From assembly GCA_949987565.1 (NCBI GenBank), contig OX465105.1, positions 22,169,444 to 22,233,443 of the forward strand: 64,000 bases of DNA, given 5' to 3'. The notes under the pieces were generated by a model that ran no database searches, was not told where the DNA came from, and was given only the letters and a program-made list of their open reading frames with translations. Positions 11,181-21,127 of the stretch are shown piece after piece. Positions within the stretch are counted from its first letter, which is position 1, and each line of letters starts with the position of its first letter. The stretch comes from Luidia sarsii (taxonomy: Eukaryota > Echinodermata > Asteroidea > Paxillosida > Luidiidae). Position numbers and translations under genes: made by a program.

Positions 11181-11600
11181 CGTATATGGAAACGGTCTCA
11201 TCTGAGCATGGGGCCCGGATCAGACCGTTTCACCGGGCCTATAAATGGGCTAGCCAGTGTTTGTTCCCTCTCCGCTGAAGTGTAAAGCTTCTCGGACATT
11301 CCACCTCTCCTCCGGCCGCCGGTGTTTGCTTGGTCATTAAGGGAAGGAGGGAGTGGATATTGCCAAATGGAATTAGACAAGACGGGTTATTCGGGCGCCC
11401 GATTCGGAGGCCGCCGTGTCCCTGCCTTCCCCGCCTGTACTCACCTCAAACAGGAGCATGCCCGTTTATATACGATCGCGTCTTTCATGGCGCGACCCTT
11501 TCGGGCCCAGCGATATCTCATTTAGCCCGGGGGGCTAATGAGATTACGCGCCCGGGGAGTATCCGAGGGAGGCGAGGGTTTTGTTTGAGGTCTGGCTCAA
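11181..11600. promoter_or_regulatory. Candidate regulatory block with palindromic homeodomain sites
   Basis: A 10-bp inverted repeat, GAAACGGTCT with AGACCGTTTC, lies at about 11187-11233. CTCATTTAGCCC and GGGGCTAATGAG at about 11517-11544 form an imperfect palindrome with a homeodomain-like site in each arm. The block is unique and GC-rich. Regulatory role is inference. Confidence 0.25.
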
Positions 11601-12570
11601 CCGTTTTAAGGGCAGCATTCAGTGTCATATGTCCTGTAACCTTCCAACCCAGCAAACCCAACCCCAGTCCCCTTCACCACGCCCTACTCACCCCCCCCCT
11701 CCCCCAACCACAAATAATGGTAATGCGCGTGATGCACTGAGGGACGTGATCTTGTTAGGCGCAAACTGTAATGATGGACAAATTGCCCTTGAGTGATGAT
11801 GGCGCAACAAAACTCCCCCCCGATCGTTCAGCACAAAAAGAAAAAAACACTACAGACATTACGGCAACACTGTTTTTGCTTCTCAGAATACAAAATTGCC
11901 TCGCCCTACCCCCTACCCGATCGCCCCACCCCTTCCCCCTCATCCACTGAGGTCATGCCACATCTATGTTTGCCACCCATCGACGGCAGTGAACTCATGG
12001 TTTTTTTTTCCAATTCGTGGGGGGGGGGGGTTGGTGGTCTCTCCCAGCTCAAAATTGCAGTGATCACCTTCCATTACCGAGGTGACCCGTTTCGGTTGTC
12101 CATTTAAAGCCCTCGCCGTAAGTGATGATAACACCGTGCTTTTAGGTGGGCATTCATAATCCATCATGATGGGGGGTGGGTGGGTGGGTGGGGGGGGGGG
12201 AAGGGAGAGGAGGAGGGAGGCTGGATGTGGAGATGACACACGGAGCATCCTCCTTTGTGGACAGGCCATTTTGGCAACAGCAGCGGTGTCTATTGCCACG
12301 GCGATCTGTAATTGTGAGACCGACGATCCCCCACCATTCCCTTTTAGAGCCTTCTAAAGTGGATAGCCGCCTTGAATCACCCCCCCCCCGCCATCCCCCC
12401 CCCCAAAAAAACCCCAACCACTGATCCACTACCCTTTACACCATTAATTAATCAGATGCAAGCAACTAACGCACAGCCCCGTGACGCTCTGTAAAATGTG
12501 ATATTTTAACAAGTGGTCTCGTGGTCTCATTCAACCACATGGTCTCAACATCCAGGAGGGTAATGACTAA
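11601..12570. other. Unassigned sequence with long C and G runs
   Basis: Contains G-runs at about 12019-12030 and 12190-12201 and C-runs near 11691 and 12380-12405. Unique TAAT-containing DNA at 12120-12350 could be regulatory, but no gene or shared repeat is seen. Confidence 0.35.
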
Positions 12571-13010
12571 CACCATGCAGCTTTCTGATAATCCTTCTTT
12601 TGTGTTCAGTCCTTCACACTTCTGTCTTTGATCTTTCCCCCCTTGTCACTAATCCCTACCCTACTCCTTGCCCTTCTCTTTGATCTTTCCCCCTCTTGTC
12701 ACTAATCCCTACCCTACTCCTTGCCCTTCTCTTTGATCTTTCCCCCTCCTCTCACTAATCCCTACCCTACCCCTTGCCCTTCCCTTTGATCTCTCCCTAG
12801 TACCAGCTTCACTCTTTGTCCTTTGTTTCTCATCCGTGTCCTATTCACTCTCTCCCCCCTTCCTTCGTGTACATGTATCTGTTTTGTCCTTGTCACTCTG
12901 CCTTTGAGAAAGGTCCTGCTAGGATCGAAACGTCAGGCCCACTAAATTTTAGATTTACATTTTGGTAATTTTAGTCTGTAAGCAGTTTGCAACATTTTTG
13001 TATATCACCT
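12571..13010 (+). mobile_element. Family L repeat, copy 1
   Basis: From CACCATGCAGCTTTCTGATA to TTTTTGTATATCACC. The same sequence occurs reversed at 38601-38929. The 3' part holds the family A hairpin with GATCGAAACGTCAGGCCC (about 12906-12940) and the GCAGTTTGCAACATTTTTGT tail. This copy has an internal tandem expansion at 12628-12783 that the other copy lacks. No coding capacity. Confidence 0.8.
12628..12783. repeat. About 52-bp tandem triplication inside family L
   Basis: Three units begin CTTTGATCTTTCCCCC and end CCTTGCCCTTC. They differ at a few bases in the middle (CTTGTCAC or CTCTCAC). The reverse copy of the element (around 38825-38885) has a single unit. Confidence 0.9.
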
Positions 13011-13590
13011 CAAGTGGTCTCGTGGATTAGATGGTTTCAGTCCCCCCCCCACTAAAAAAGAAACAAACCCAACTGTATGACTATGAGATACTTTTTCATT
13101 CTGAAGCACCACCTCTAATTTCCACAAAGGGCCACCCTGTCCCATGCTTCCCCCCTGCGCGTGTCGTAGATTTGCCTCGAGTAAACTGCCATCCATGCAG
13201 GGGGCGCGGAAGCTGCCCTTCCCTTACCTGCCTCCCCCACCCTCTCTCCCACCCCACCCAATAGGCTAAATTACCTCCATTTGTGGTATTTTCATTTCCT
13301 AATGGGAGAAATAGACACTGGGGATCATTTGCCACTTTTTTCGGGGGGGGAGGATGAGGGGGGGGTTCAAGCGAGTGGCTGTTGGGTCGAACTGTTCCCA
13401 CGCTGTCGTCATCGGTTAGAGACCCCTCTTGCTACAATCCCTATCTTCCCTCCTCCAACCACCCACCCCCCTTCCCTCCTCTCTCTCTCTCTCATCTTCT
13501 CTCTCTGACAGACCTTGTCCCTGTGATCAACGGTGGGGGGGGGCGTGACTCCGCGGCGCCCTCGGCCCTAAGGTGCCACACTGTCTGCCG
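13011..13590. other. Unassigned sequence, no gene seen
   Basis: C-rich and G-rich runs, with a short CT block at 13479-13507. No exon or shared repeat recognised. Confidence 0.35.
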
Positions 13591-13594
13591 CAGT

Positions 13595-13950
13595 GGTGCT
13601 CATTAATGGTTTACGGCACCAATTAGCCCGCTCACCTGTGACCGGGACGGGCCAGGTGAGATCGGGCGGCACGCACTTCTACCGCCCCGACTGGCACCAC
13701 CGCGCCTGGCTTTCTCTCCCCCCCCCCCTCACCTCCTGACCAACCCCCCCCCTCCTTCCCGCACACACTCTGCCCCCCTCCTTCCCCGCCTCCCTTAGCC
13801 GACCACCAGCGTTCGCTAATTGCTCATTGTTTTTACGAGGCCATTCCATCCCCCCTGGTCGTATTGCCTTTTATTAATGTCCGCCGGCATGACAGCCGAG
13901 CCCATTTCGGCTTAATTGCACCATCTCGCAATTTTTATCATCCTTTATAA
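13595..13950. promoter_or_regulatory. Candidate conserved non-coding block
   Basis: Unique sequence with dense ATTA/TAAT words: CTCATTAATGG, CCAATTAGCCC, GCTAATTGCTCATTG, TTTATTAATGTC and GGCTTAATTGCACC, broken by C-runs around 13720-13760. The density of homeodomain-type sites suggests a developmental enhancer. No open frame is maintained. Confidence 0.3.
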
Positions 13951-15205
13951 CTTTCCTCTCTCTCTCTTTCTATCTCTGTCTCTGTCTCTCTCTTTCTCTC
14001 TCTTTTAACGCAATTTTTTTTTGGGGGGGTGCTTCATTTTGGGCAGTCCGCAATTCACAAATTCGTGGAGAGATGCAGGATGATTGCTTTGTTGCCCGTC
14101 ATTTTAAGCGCCGGGTGCCTGGCTGCCTGTTACACACTTGTCACTTTTGGGTCGCGCCCACATCTGACTAATGGGAGTCTGCTGTGCAGTTGTTGGTGCT
14201 AGATTGAGCAAGGCTTGGTGCTGACTGTCGGCAAGACTACTCCGAGTCTCTCCTGGCGAGAGCGAGCCGGTGGTTTGGAACTGCCTGCAAAGAGCCGTGC
14301 ATGCTCTTTTTCTTTGGACCTTTCTCTTTGGACCTCTCTCTTTGAGAAAGGTCTTGCTATGATGGAAACGTCGGCTTTTCCCTGAGCCTCAGACTATATG
14401 ACTTGTGACTCTTGACTCTAAGCTAGCTCGAGTACAATAACCTGGACTCCGCTTGGGTTTTTTCAAGCTTTAGTTCTTGCGAGTGTGAGTGCGACGTCAA
14501 ATTTGCCTTCCAAGCTTCATCTCAGTCCGTGGTGGTCAGACAGTCGGACCTCTGCTCAGCCCCTCGTTCAGCCTCTCTCTGGAATTCCCTTCCTGGTTCA
14601 TGTTTTCCCCCAGCCTACGGTCTTGCCCTTTTTAAGGGGAATGTCAATTCCTATCTCCAACCTTCCTGAGTCCCTCTCTATTTCCATCTTTTAGGCTTTA
14701 TAGCCTTGATTTGGACGAATTTACATTTGAAAGAAAGGGGGGTGTTGTCTCAAACTTGCTGATGTTTCTCTTTATTCTCCATTTGCCACATATCATCATC
14801 TTTTTCAATCCGCGGCAAATACCTACGTTATCATTGCCTTTATCGTAAAACTTTGCCTCTCTTCTTGACTTTTCCTTATCTCAAAAATGGAGACTCTGTG
14901 AAAGATTCCAGTACTCCTAACTCTCTTCATTCATGGAATCCAGTTTGATTAGGACTGTAGTTGGGGAGTACACATTGGGTGTTGTGGTTTTGGTGCTCAA
15001 ATTTGTGTTCGGGTGTGCTCGCATTCAAAGTAACCTTATACTCACGTGCAGACGTCTTGCAAGTTCGAAATCCCTGCGTCTGTACAGTCTAGCTCGGCTC
15101 AGCAAGAGTGGCGTCTCAACATCGATGATATTTCTCTTCAGCAAGAGCTGTGTCCAGCCAAATGTTATCTCCCAACATGTCAGCAAGCATTCTCTAGAAC
15201 ACCTC
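13951..15205. other. Unassigned sequence with a family A fragment
   Basis: Short CT repeat at 13955-14004. At 14338-14375 a decayed family A core reads TTTGAGAAAGGTCTTGC and then GGAAACGTCGG. The rest is unique-looking and without recognised genes. Confidence 0.4.
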
Positions 15206-15434
15206 GGGGCCAATTTCATAGAGCCGTTTAAGCGCCAAACTTTTCATCAGCACAAAAGTCATGATTCATAGGATCACCTTGTTTAACTCAAACTTCCCTA
15301 GTGTTTCATGCTAAGTAAAGAAGAGTGGAATACCAAGTACAAATCACAATGTGATATGTAATCCTGTGTACAGAAGGGAGACTTTTCCTGCTTAGCAGAC
15401 TTTCATGCTAAAGTGGCTCCATGAAAATTGGGCC
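15206..15434. mobile_element. Family J foldback element
   Basis: Left end GGGGCCAATTTCATAGAGCC and right end GGCTCCATGAAAATTGGGCCC are inverted repeats of about 20 bp with few mismatches. The interior has GCTTAGCAGACTTTCATGC words also seen at 30100-30330. About 229 bp, non-coding. Confidence 0.65.
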
Positions 15435-15464
15435 CAGTTCAATTGCTGTTCATTTGTTATCTTT

Positions 15465-15530
15465 TCAGAGCCGCACTCCATCTCGGAACAAGATGTCCTA
15501 CAGGGTGTCGCCGCAAACTCTTCGCTTTGT
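15465..15530 (+). repeat. Family B fragment, decayed
   Basis: ATCTTTTCAGAGCCGCACTCC followed by CAGGGTGTCGCCGCAAAC matches the hairpin-2 to tail order of family B. The 5' hairpin and GAAACGTC are missing. Confidence 0.5.
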
Positions 15531-16205
15531 GCTTCCACGGCACTTTTCAAACCTTCAAATCCCATTTGTTATCTTAATTTGCCACCCTTAATAAGTGCCA
15601 CGGAGTCTACAGTCAATGATGTATGGGTTAATTACGGTCTGTGTGTCTCTGCCATGCTTCGGTGCTCGCTCTTTTTTCCCTCCCAAACTTGAGCAGGAAA
15701 CTAACCACGTCCAGACAACAAAGCCTGTAGCATCTATTGTAGACTCCTGCTCATATACTGTAGCCTTTGATCAAGGCGCATGCGGCAAAATGGACAGTTT
15801 GCACGAATTTCAAAATTATAGTGCGCAACCTGCGTGCCAAGACTGAGGTGGAGACCAGATGAACACCAAACCAAGGCACGAAGAAAACCTATACGGCAAA
15901 CCGCACTGCAAGCCAGCCCCGTGCTCGCAAACAATGTGGTATAGCCGAGCTGTGTGTCGTGGACTGTGTGCGCCGCCGCTAGCGCCTTTGGATCTCTGTT
16001 TTGATTGGTGAAGACTCTTGCATATAAATGCATATCGTAGCTGCTACCAAAATGGTAGCAAATGTAAGGAAAAAACCCAAGCTTTGTGGAGCAGAGTTCC
16101 AAAGGCACTCGGAGCATGCGGGCGGTTTGTCGTGTAATCTTTCTTCATGCGTTGGTTTGGTGTTTAAACTCGTCACCTCGCTCTTGAGCAATCGCGACTA
16201 TCATT
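15531..16205. other. Unassigned sequence, no gene seen
   Basis: Unique-looking sequence. Frames of up to 127 codons on minus show no splice signals or recognisable domains. Confidence 0.35.
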
Positions 16206-16209
16206 TTTT

Positions 16210-16410
16210 CGCCGCTTTGCCATTGATCAAAGGCTTGGTCTTGGTCAAGGGCGAGGGTCGCGGGTTCAAATCCCGCCCGAGCTGCCTGTTGATTTGGGGT
16301 GTCCCCCCAAGCAGGGCATTAACAAGGCATAGCATTTGAGCCCGCAGTGCAAACTGCATGCCGGGAAGACCAGAGTCACCAGACCCTCATTGAATTGCAT
16401 ATTCACTGGT
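16210..16410 (+). mobile_element. Family F tRNA-derived SINE-like copy
   Basis: GGGTCGCGGGTTCAAATCCC at 16255-16274 is a B-box/T-arm, followed by GAGCTGCCTG as in the copies at 18570 and 18850. Then come GGGCATT..GGCATAGCATTTGAG and the tail CAGACCCTCATTGAA. The A box is not clear. Confidence 0.6.
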
Positions 16411-16477
16411 GCACGTTGTCATAATTCCAGGGCAATCGTACCCAGTTAATGTATGGACAGTTAGCCATATAGCCTAT

Positions 16478-16847
16478 AAAGCCCCTACACAACATTGGTC
16501 GAGGTTAAAGAATAGCATCCATACGGTGTCTGATCCAACACGTGCATGAAATAGCACACCTGTGAAAATTTCAGCTCAATCCACCAACCGAGTATCGAGA
16601 AAATCGTGAAAACCGCTTCATTTGTTTCGCGAAAATGCAGCATTCAACGCCGTACTGTTCCGAAAAATAGTTTAGATCTCGGTGAGACGTAACTATTTCT
16701 TTTACTCTTTTCTCCCAAAATACAACATTTTAGGCAGAAATATTTAAGTGAGAGGTTTCTACTATAACCATCTTCAAACTGTATGAGTTTCATGTAAATC
16801 TGTGAACATTTCTGTTTTTCGATCTTACCAATGTTGTGTAGGGGCTT
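16478..16847 (+). mobile_element. Family C MITE, copy 2
   Basis: Complete copy. AAAGCCCCTACACAACATTGG opens it and CCAATGTTGTGTAGGGGCTT closes it, giving near-perfect 20-22-bp terminal inverted repeats with TA on each side. It is the best-preserved copy here and a good reference for the family. No open frame of interest. Confidence 0.9.
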
Positions 16848-17235
16848 TAAGGGGGAACTCAAATGACAGTTTCAGGTCCCATGAATCACAAATCAGACCA
16901 TTTGCAGAGAGGAACTTTTTATTGTCTGATCATGTAAACGAGTCGGGGGAGATAATGAGTTTGTTAAAACAGAGCGTATGATGTGCATATGGCCTGCCTT
17001 TTATGCACCCCTAAGTGACCAACCAAATCAAATTTTCAGGTTTTTGAATGGATTTTGGTGACTCAGAAGGCAGCAGTCTTGAAAGCCACAAACAAAACGC
17101 CTACACCGTGCAACAGAGCACATCAGATGATAAACAGAACACTCCACATTACACCACAACGCACTGCAATACAATGCAGCTCAGCACATCACAACATACG
17201 GTAGCACAACACGACACGACATGACACTACATGGC
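16848..17235. other. Unassigned sequence, no gene seen
   Basis: AT-leaning sequence grading into ACA-rich short words (17130-17235) before the AGGAC array. Confidence 0.35.
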
Positions 17236-17239
17236 ATGA

Positions 17240-17440
17240 CAGGATACATCACAACATGGCACGACAGGACAGGATAGGACAGGACAGGCAAAGGACAGAA
17301 CAGGACACGACAGGACAGGACAGGACAGGACAGGACAGGACAGGACAGGACAGGACAGGACAGGATAGCACAGGACAGGATAGGACAGGACAGGACAGGA
17401 CAGGACAGGGCATGACAGGACAGGACAGGATACAACACAC
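17240..17440. repeat. AGGAC pentanucleotide microsatellite
   Basis: Nearly continuous (AGGAC)n with a few ATAGG and GGCA interruptions and degenerate edges. Frames on both strands (Cys-Pro-Val-Leu-Ser on minus) are artefacts of the 5-bp unit. Confidence 0.95.
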
Positions 17441-17509
17441 AAAAAATGCAATGCATCACAATGCAACACAATATGACCCTAATGAACTGGTGATATTGGC
17501 TTTGTGCAG

Positions 17510-17599
17510 TGTGCGGTGCGGCCGACGGCATCGCCGTCAACTTCCCTGTGTACCTGTACCTCTTGATGAACGAGACCACTTGTCCCCCTCATAGGCGAG
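17510..17599 (+). CDS. Possible upstream exon of an unrecognised gene
   Basis: A 90-bp open segment after an acceptor-like TTTGTGCAG, with a weak polypyrimidine tract, and before a moderate donor, GAG|GTGCCA. The frame reads CGAADGIAVNFPVYLYLL and then MNETTCPPHRR. It would end one base into a codon, and the next candidate exon begins with two bases completing it (G+GT, Gly), so phases agree. The implied intron is 568 bp. Phase agreement has a one in three chance of arising at random, so support is limited. Protein not recognised. Confidence 0.25.
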
Positions 17600-18167
17600 G
17601 TGCCAGACTATCCAGCCTCAGTATGGGTGGCACTGCCTCACGTGGGAAGCAAAGCATGGCCAAGGTTCATTCGGAGAGAACACTCCCGCCATGCATCACT
17701 CTTTCATGAGGTTTCACCGTCAAGGTCATGAATAAACGACGCTATTAATATAAGGCAACGACAGTGCGCCCAGCAATAAGCCGGGCACCCATTCAGAAGC
17801 ATACACGTGTCTTGCTCGCACGCGATCCTGGCGCCATCCGGGCAATGTGCAGTGCCTCATTTAGTCTCTGTCTCAATAGGAAACAAAATCTCCGCCTCTG
17901 CCTCCTGGTACCCAGCCAGTGGCGCATGAACGCGCGGCGTCCCCTTGGTGGGACCAGTGAACCTCACAAAGACAAGCATGTTTCATTTACATATTCAAAT
18001 ATTCATGAGCTGAGCCTTGCAGGCATTAGCATACGGTATTCGATGCTGATTCCTGTTTACAACCAGCCGGATATGAATTATTGATGGCCCTCTTTGCCCA
18101 TGTAGCCCTGTGTGTGTGTGTGTTCTTTTTATCGGGTTTGTTTGTTTGTTTGTATTTTTTTCTCTAG

Positions 18168-18337
18168 GTGTGGATTTGGGCCTGAATGCCCACTGGAGTG
18201 AGAAGGACGGATGTTGCTACCAGCCAATCGCGTGCGCCCTCTGTCGGACAAAGCAGAATGCAACGCCGCACGTGATTGGCTACAAGTTGGTGGCCGTAGG
18301 ACCGGGCGGTGACCAAAGCGCCCTCACTCCCGGCCAG
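18168..18337 (+). CDS. Candidate internal exon, unknown Cys-containing protein
   Basis: A 170-bp segment with a strong acceptor (long T-rich tract, TTTTTCTCTAG) and a near-ideal donor (CCAG|GTACGT). Only one frame is open. It reads VDLGLNAHWSEKDGCCYQPI and then ACALCRTKQNATPHVIGYKL, ending LTPGQ. The cluster CC-x5-C-x2-C could bind metal or form disulfides. It enters with two bases of a split codon and leaves in phase 0. Base composition is richer in GC than its AT-rich flanks, as expected of an exon. Family not recognised; a pseudogene fragment is possible. Confidence 0.5.
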
Positions 18338-18554
18338 GTACGTCGATGTTGTTTTCGTAGCCAAGTAATAACACAGCGAAAATAGATGTGCTTCAACTGC
18401 AGTTTGCCTTAGTCAATGTGTAATTAAACGCTGTATACATGCTCAGTGCTTTGCCTGATTGCCTGCTGGAAAGAGACAGGCAGCTCTATGATGCAATGCG
18501 GTACCCATCACCACGCAGATTTGAATTCATCTTTCATGACGTCTGCACTAGAAA
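18338..18554. other. Presumed intron start with SINE fragment
   Basis: After the donor at 18338 the sequence is AT-rich, then contains CTCAGTGCTTTGCCTGATTG and CAGGCAGCTC (18442-18486), fragments of family F in reverse order. Confidence 0.4.
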
Positions 18555-18680
18555 GCAGGAGTCGCGGGTTTGAGTTCTGCCAGAGCTGCCTGTATTTTGT
18601 TTTCAGCAGGCAATCTGGCAAAGCACTGAGCATAGTGTTCAGTTGCACATTGAGTAGGACAAACCTGCACTCTCCTCAAT
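18555..18680 (+). mobile_element. Family F tRNA-derived SINE-like copy
   Basis: GGAGTCGCGGGTTTGAGTTC (18568-18587) is a decayed B box, followed by GAGCTGCCTGTATTTTG and GGCAAAGCACTGAGCATAG, the shared order of this family, ending CTGCACTCTCCTC. Confidence 0.55.
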
Positions 18681-18794
18681 ACAGCATCACATTACATCTA
18701 TCAAACATACCAGACGTGTATTGCTATCTTGCATTTACATTACTTTCTCACTGGCGCAATTTATGATTAACCGCGACACTTACCCTCTGAACAA

Positions 18795-18985
18795 ATTTAA
18801 ATCCACCGCTTGACCTCAGTGGTCAATTCTTAATGGATCTCGAAAAATGTGGAGTCACAGGTTCCAATCCCATCCGAGCTGCCTGTGGTCCCCCCCCACA
18901 CCAAACAGGCAATCAGGAAAAGCACTTAGCATTTGATGCCTACCACATGTCAGAAAAGGGCAAACCCTCATTGAAAAGGCACATT
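18795..18985 (+). mobile_element. Family F tRNA-derived SINE-like copy
   Basis: A-box-like TGACCTCAGTGGTCAATTC precedes the B-box-like GGTTCCAATCC (18859-18869) at about tRNA spacing. Then follow GAGCTGCCTG, AAAGCACTTAGCATTTG, CCTACCACATG and CAAACCCTCATTGAAA. This is the clearest forward copy of the head-to-tail order. Confidence 0.6.
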
Positions 18986-19195
18986 AGAGGGCCTGACGTT
19001 TGGATCCCAGCAGGACCAGCAGAAAAAAATGGCCGAAGGACAAGGAGCAGAGCAGACAGGAAGGGAAGGGAGATGATACGGATTACAGAAGATGGATGGG
19101 GGACAAAAGCCGACAGACAGATAGATCACGGTGTGATCAGAGGCAAAGGCAAGCAGTAGGGAAGGGCTTAAAGAAGGGATGATCGAAGGAAGGGA
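18986..19195. repeat. Family A fragment followed by purine-rich DNA
   Basis: AGAGGGCCTGACGTTTGGATCC and AGCAGGACC (18987-19020) is the reverse half of family A with one change in the core. It runs into GGAAGGGAAG-type sequence with no gene. Confidence 0.6.
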
Positions 19196-19204
19196 CGAGA
19201 TGGT

Positions 19205-19340
19205 AATTCAATGAGGTTTTGCCCTGCTCGACGTGATGAAGCACCCTGCAATGTTCCCATCAGGCATCGGGCAAAGCACTGGGCACTCTGTGCTTATCAC
19301 ATCGAGCTGGGCAAACCCTCATTGAAATACATTCTCCTCG
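19205..19340. mobile_element. Family F terminal part, inverted arms
   Basis: TTCAATGAGGTTTTGCCCTG at 19207 and its complement, GGGCAAACCCTCATTGAAA, at 19312-19330 form inverted ends. GCAAAGCACTGGGCACTC and CTTATCACATCGAGC repeat the family tail. The tRNA-like core is absent, so this is an internally deleted copy. Confidence 0.6.
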
Positions 19341-20194
19341 ACTCAATGTATGTAGGAAGTGATGGTCATCAACATCGTTGATATTTTTGATACAGTCTAT
19401 GAACATTCTGGGTCTATTTCGGATCAGAGTTCCGCCTGCACATTTATTTTTTCAGTTCATGCCTTTGTACTCAACACTGCTCACTTTGACCTCAACCTTT
19501 TTAGGTTATTAATTCTACCACTTTGATCTTGAGATGAATCTGGCGCAGAAGGGACCACAACCCTGAATTTTCCACCGACTATCATTTTTCCTTTCTGGCA
19601 ATTTCAATCGACAAACACCTGCTATCATGCCTGTTTCGGCGATGAAACTTTACCTCTCTTCTTGGCTTTCCCCTTTCTTAAAAAAAAATGGCGGGAGTCG
19701 GGAATGTTGCCAGTACTCCTTAGACATCCTCATTCCAGGAATCCATTTTGCCTAGGACTGTAGTGTCGGGAGGTACACATTACGTGTTTATGGTATTTTG
19801 TGCTCAAATATTTGTTTGTGTGGGCTCACACTCAAGGTACCATTATACTCAAACTCAGACTTGCAAGTTCCAAAATGCCTGCATCCCTACCTATACATGT
19901 ACTCGTTGTTTGCCCTGTATGAATGTATGCTAGGTAATGTACTCATACTCAATACTCAATGTATATCTACTTGCAATCCTCAGGCTCATACTCGTGAGAA
20001 CAAACTTCTGGCATCCTTGCTCATACTCAGTAATTGTCACGTACACGTACTGTACTTATACTTGTACTCGTGGTAAATTAATGACTCTACCACAAGGTGT
20101 ACACTGCTGTGAAGAGTGAACAAAGTGAGAATGAGCTAATACAGATCCTTGAATATTTTCCTACACACCACATTGGTTGTACATGTACCGGCTA
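19341..20194. other. Unassigned sequence, no gene seen
   Basis: Unique-looking sequence with repeated CATACTC/ACTCGT words near 19850-20075. No splice-bounded exon seen. Confidence 0.35.
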
Positions 20195-20505
20195 CACTGT
20201 AAAACCGGTGCTGACATCATGCACATGGATGATGTATTGTTGAGGCACATAGTGCACGATACACGCGCACGAGGTGATGCTCACTTTCACTCCATGCGCT
20301 TGAGGTACAGTAAATAGGGAGATGTTCTTGTGCATGAAGCACTTCATGCACCTCATCCGACTTTTGCTCAAGTGCTTACAATGCCACATGTGCTTGAGCT
20401 ACAGTATTTCATGTGCATGAAGTACAGTAGGTGCCTCAAGTGTTCATGATTCTGGGACAAATATGTGCCATTGCAGAAGTGCATGAGGTGCAGTTCGTTT
20501 TTACA
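20195..20505. repeat. Degenerate GTGCATGAGGTGCAGT repeat
   Basis: Words such as GCTTGAGGTACAGTA, GTGCATGAAGCACTTC, GAAGTACAGTAGGTGCC and GTGCATGAGGTGCAGT recur in both orientations. A near-perfect palindrome, GTGCATGAAGCACTTCATGC, lies at about 20332-20353. It is a decayed satellite with hairpins. Confidence 0.6.
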
Positions 20506-20988
20506 GTTAAGCTGGCTGACTCAATGACTGGCTGACTAATCAATTATTCAATCGATCGATTGAAATTAAACATCAATGTGAATTAGTGGTTGGACAGAAA
20601 ACAGTGCTTACTCGGTTTAAGCGTGCGTGTGCTCCATTGAACATAGCTATACACATTCCGATTCGAGTTCCATCCGGAGTTAGACACGAGCAGTCTCGTG
20701 ACAACAAGCCAAGCACATACCTCCCCCATACCTCCCCTCACCGGCCCCTCTCCGTATACCCATAGTTGCCCACAAGAAACTGTGCGCATCGCGTCGCGGC
20801 AAAGTTCCCACAAAGTGTTCCAGAGGACATTTCAAAGAGTGAAACTGATTGAGGCAAGATAATAATAATTATATCTAAGCAATAAGTGCTCGCATACGAG
20901 ATTGCCTGAATTAGCCGGTTTCCTATAGAATCACCAGCTCTGCGTCAGACACTAATTCATTGTATGTCTCCTTCCTTCTCCCGATCAG
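20506..20988. other. Unassigned sequence, no gene seen
   Basis: Unique-looking; ends in a pyrimidine tract that forms the acceptor of the next candidate exon. Confidence 0.35.
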
Positions 20989-21127
20989 GCATGGCTGTTT
21001 GCCAGAAACACGACCCACTGTCGACATCTTCGCCTCTGAGACTATCGACAGCGTCTGCCCCCGACACGGTCAGCTTTCAAACCTGACTGTCGTTACCGAT
21101 GGCCACAGTCACTTCCACACTTTCTAG
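20989..21127 (+). CDS. Possible terminal exon of an unrecognised gene
   Basis: A strong acceptor (CTCCTTCCTTCTCCCGATCAG) precedes 139 bp that are open to TAG at 21125 in one frame: HGCLPETRPTVDIFASE and then TIDSVCPRHGQLSNLTVV. Direct joining to the exon ending at 18337 uses another frame and stops after 16 residues, so either an intermediate exon is missing or this is not the same gene. No AATAAA follows within about 100 bp. Protein not recognised. Confidence 0.3.
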
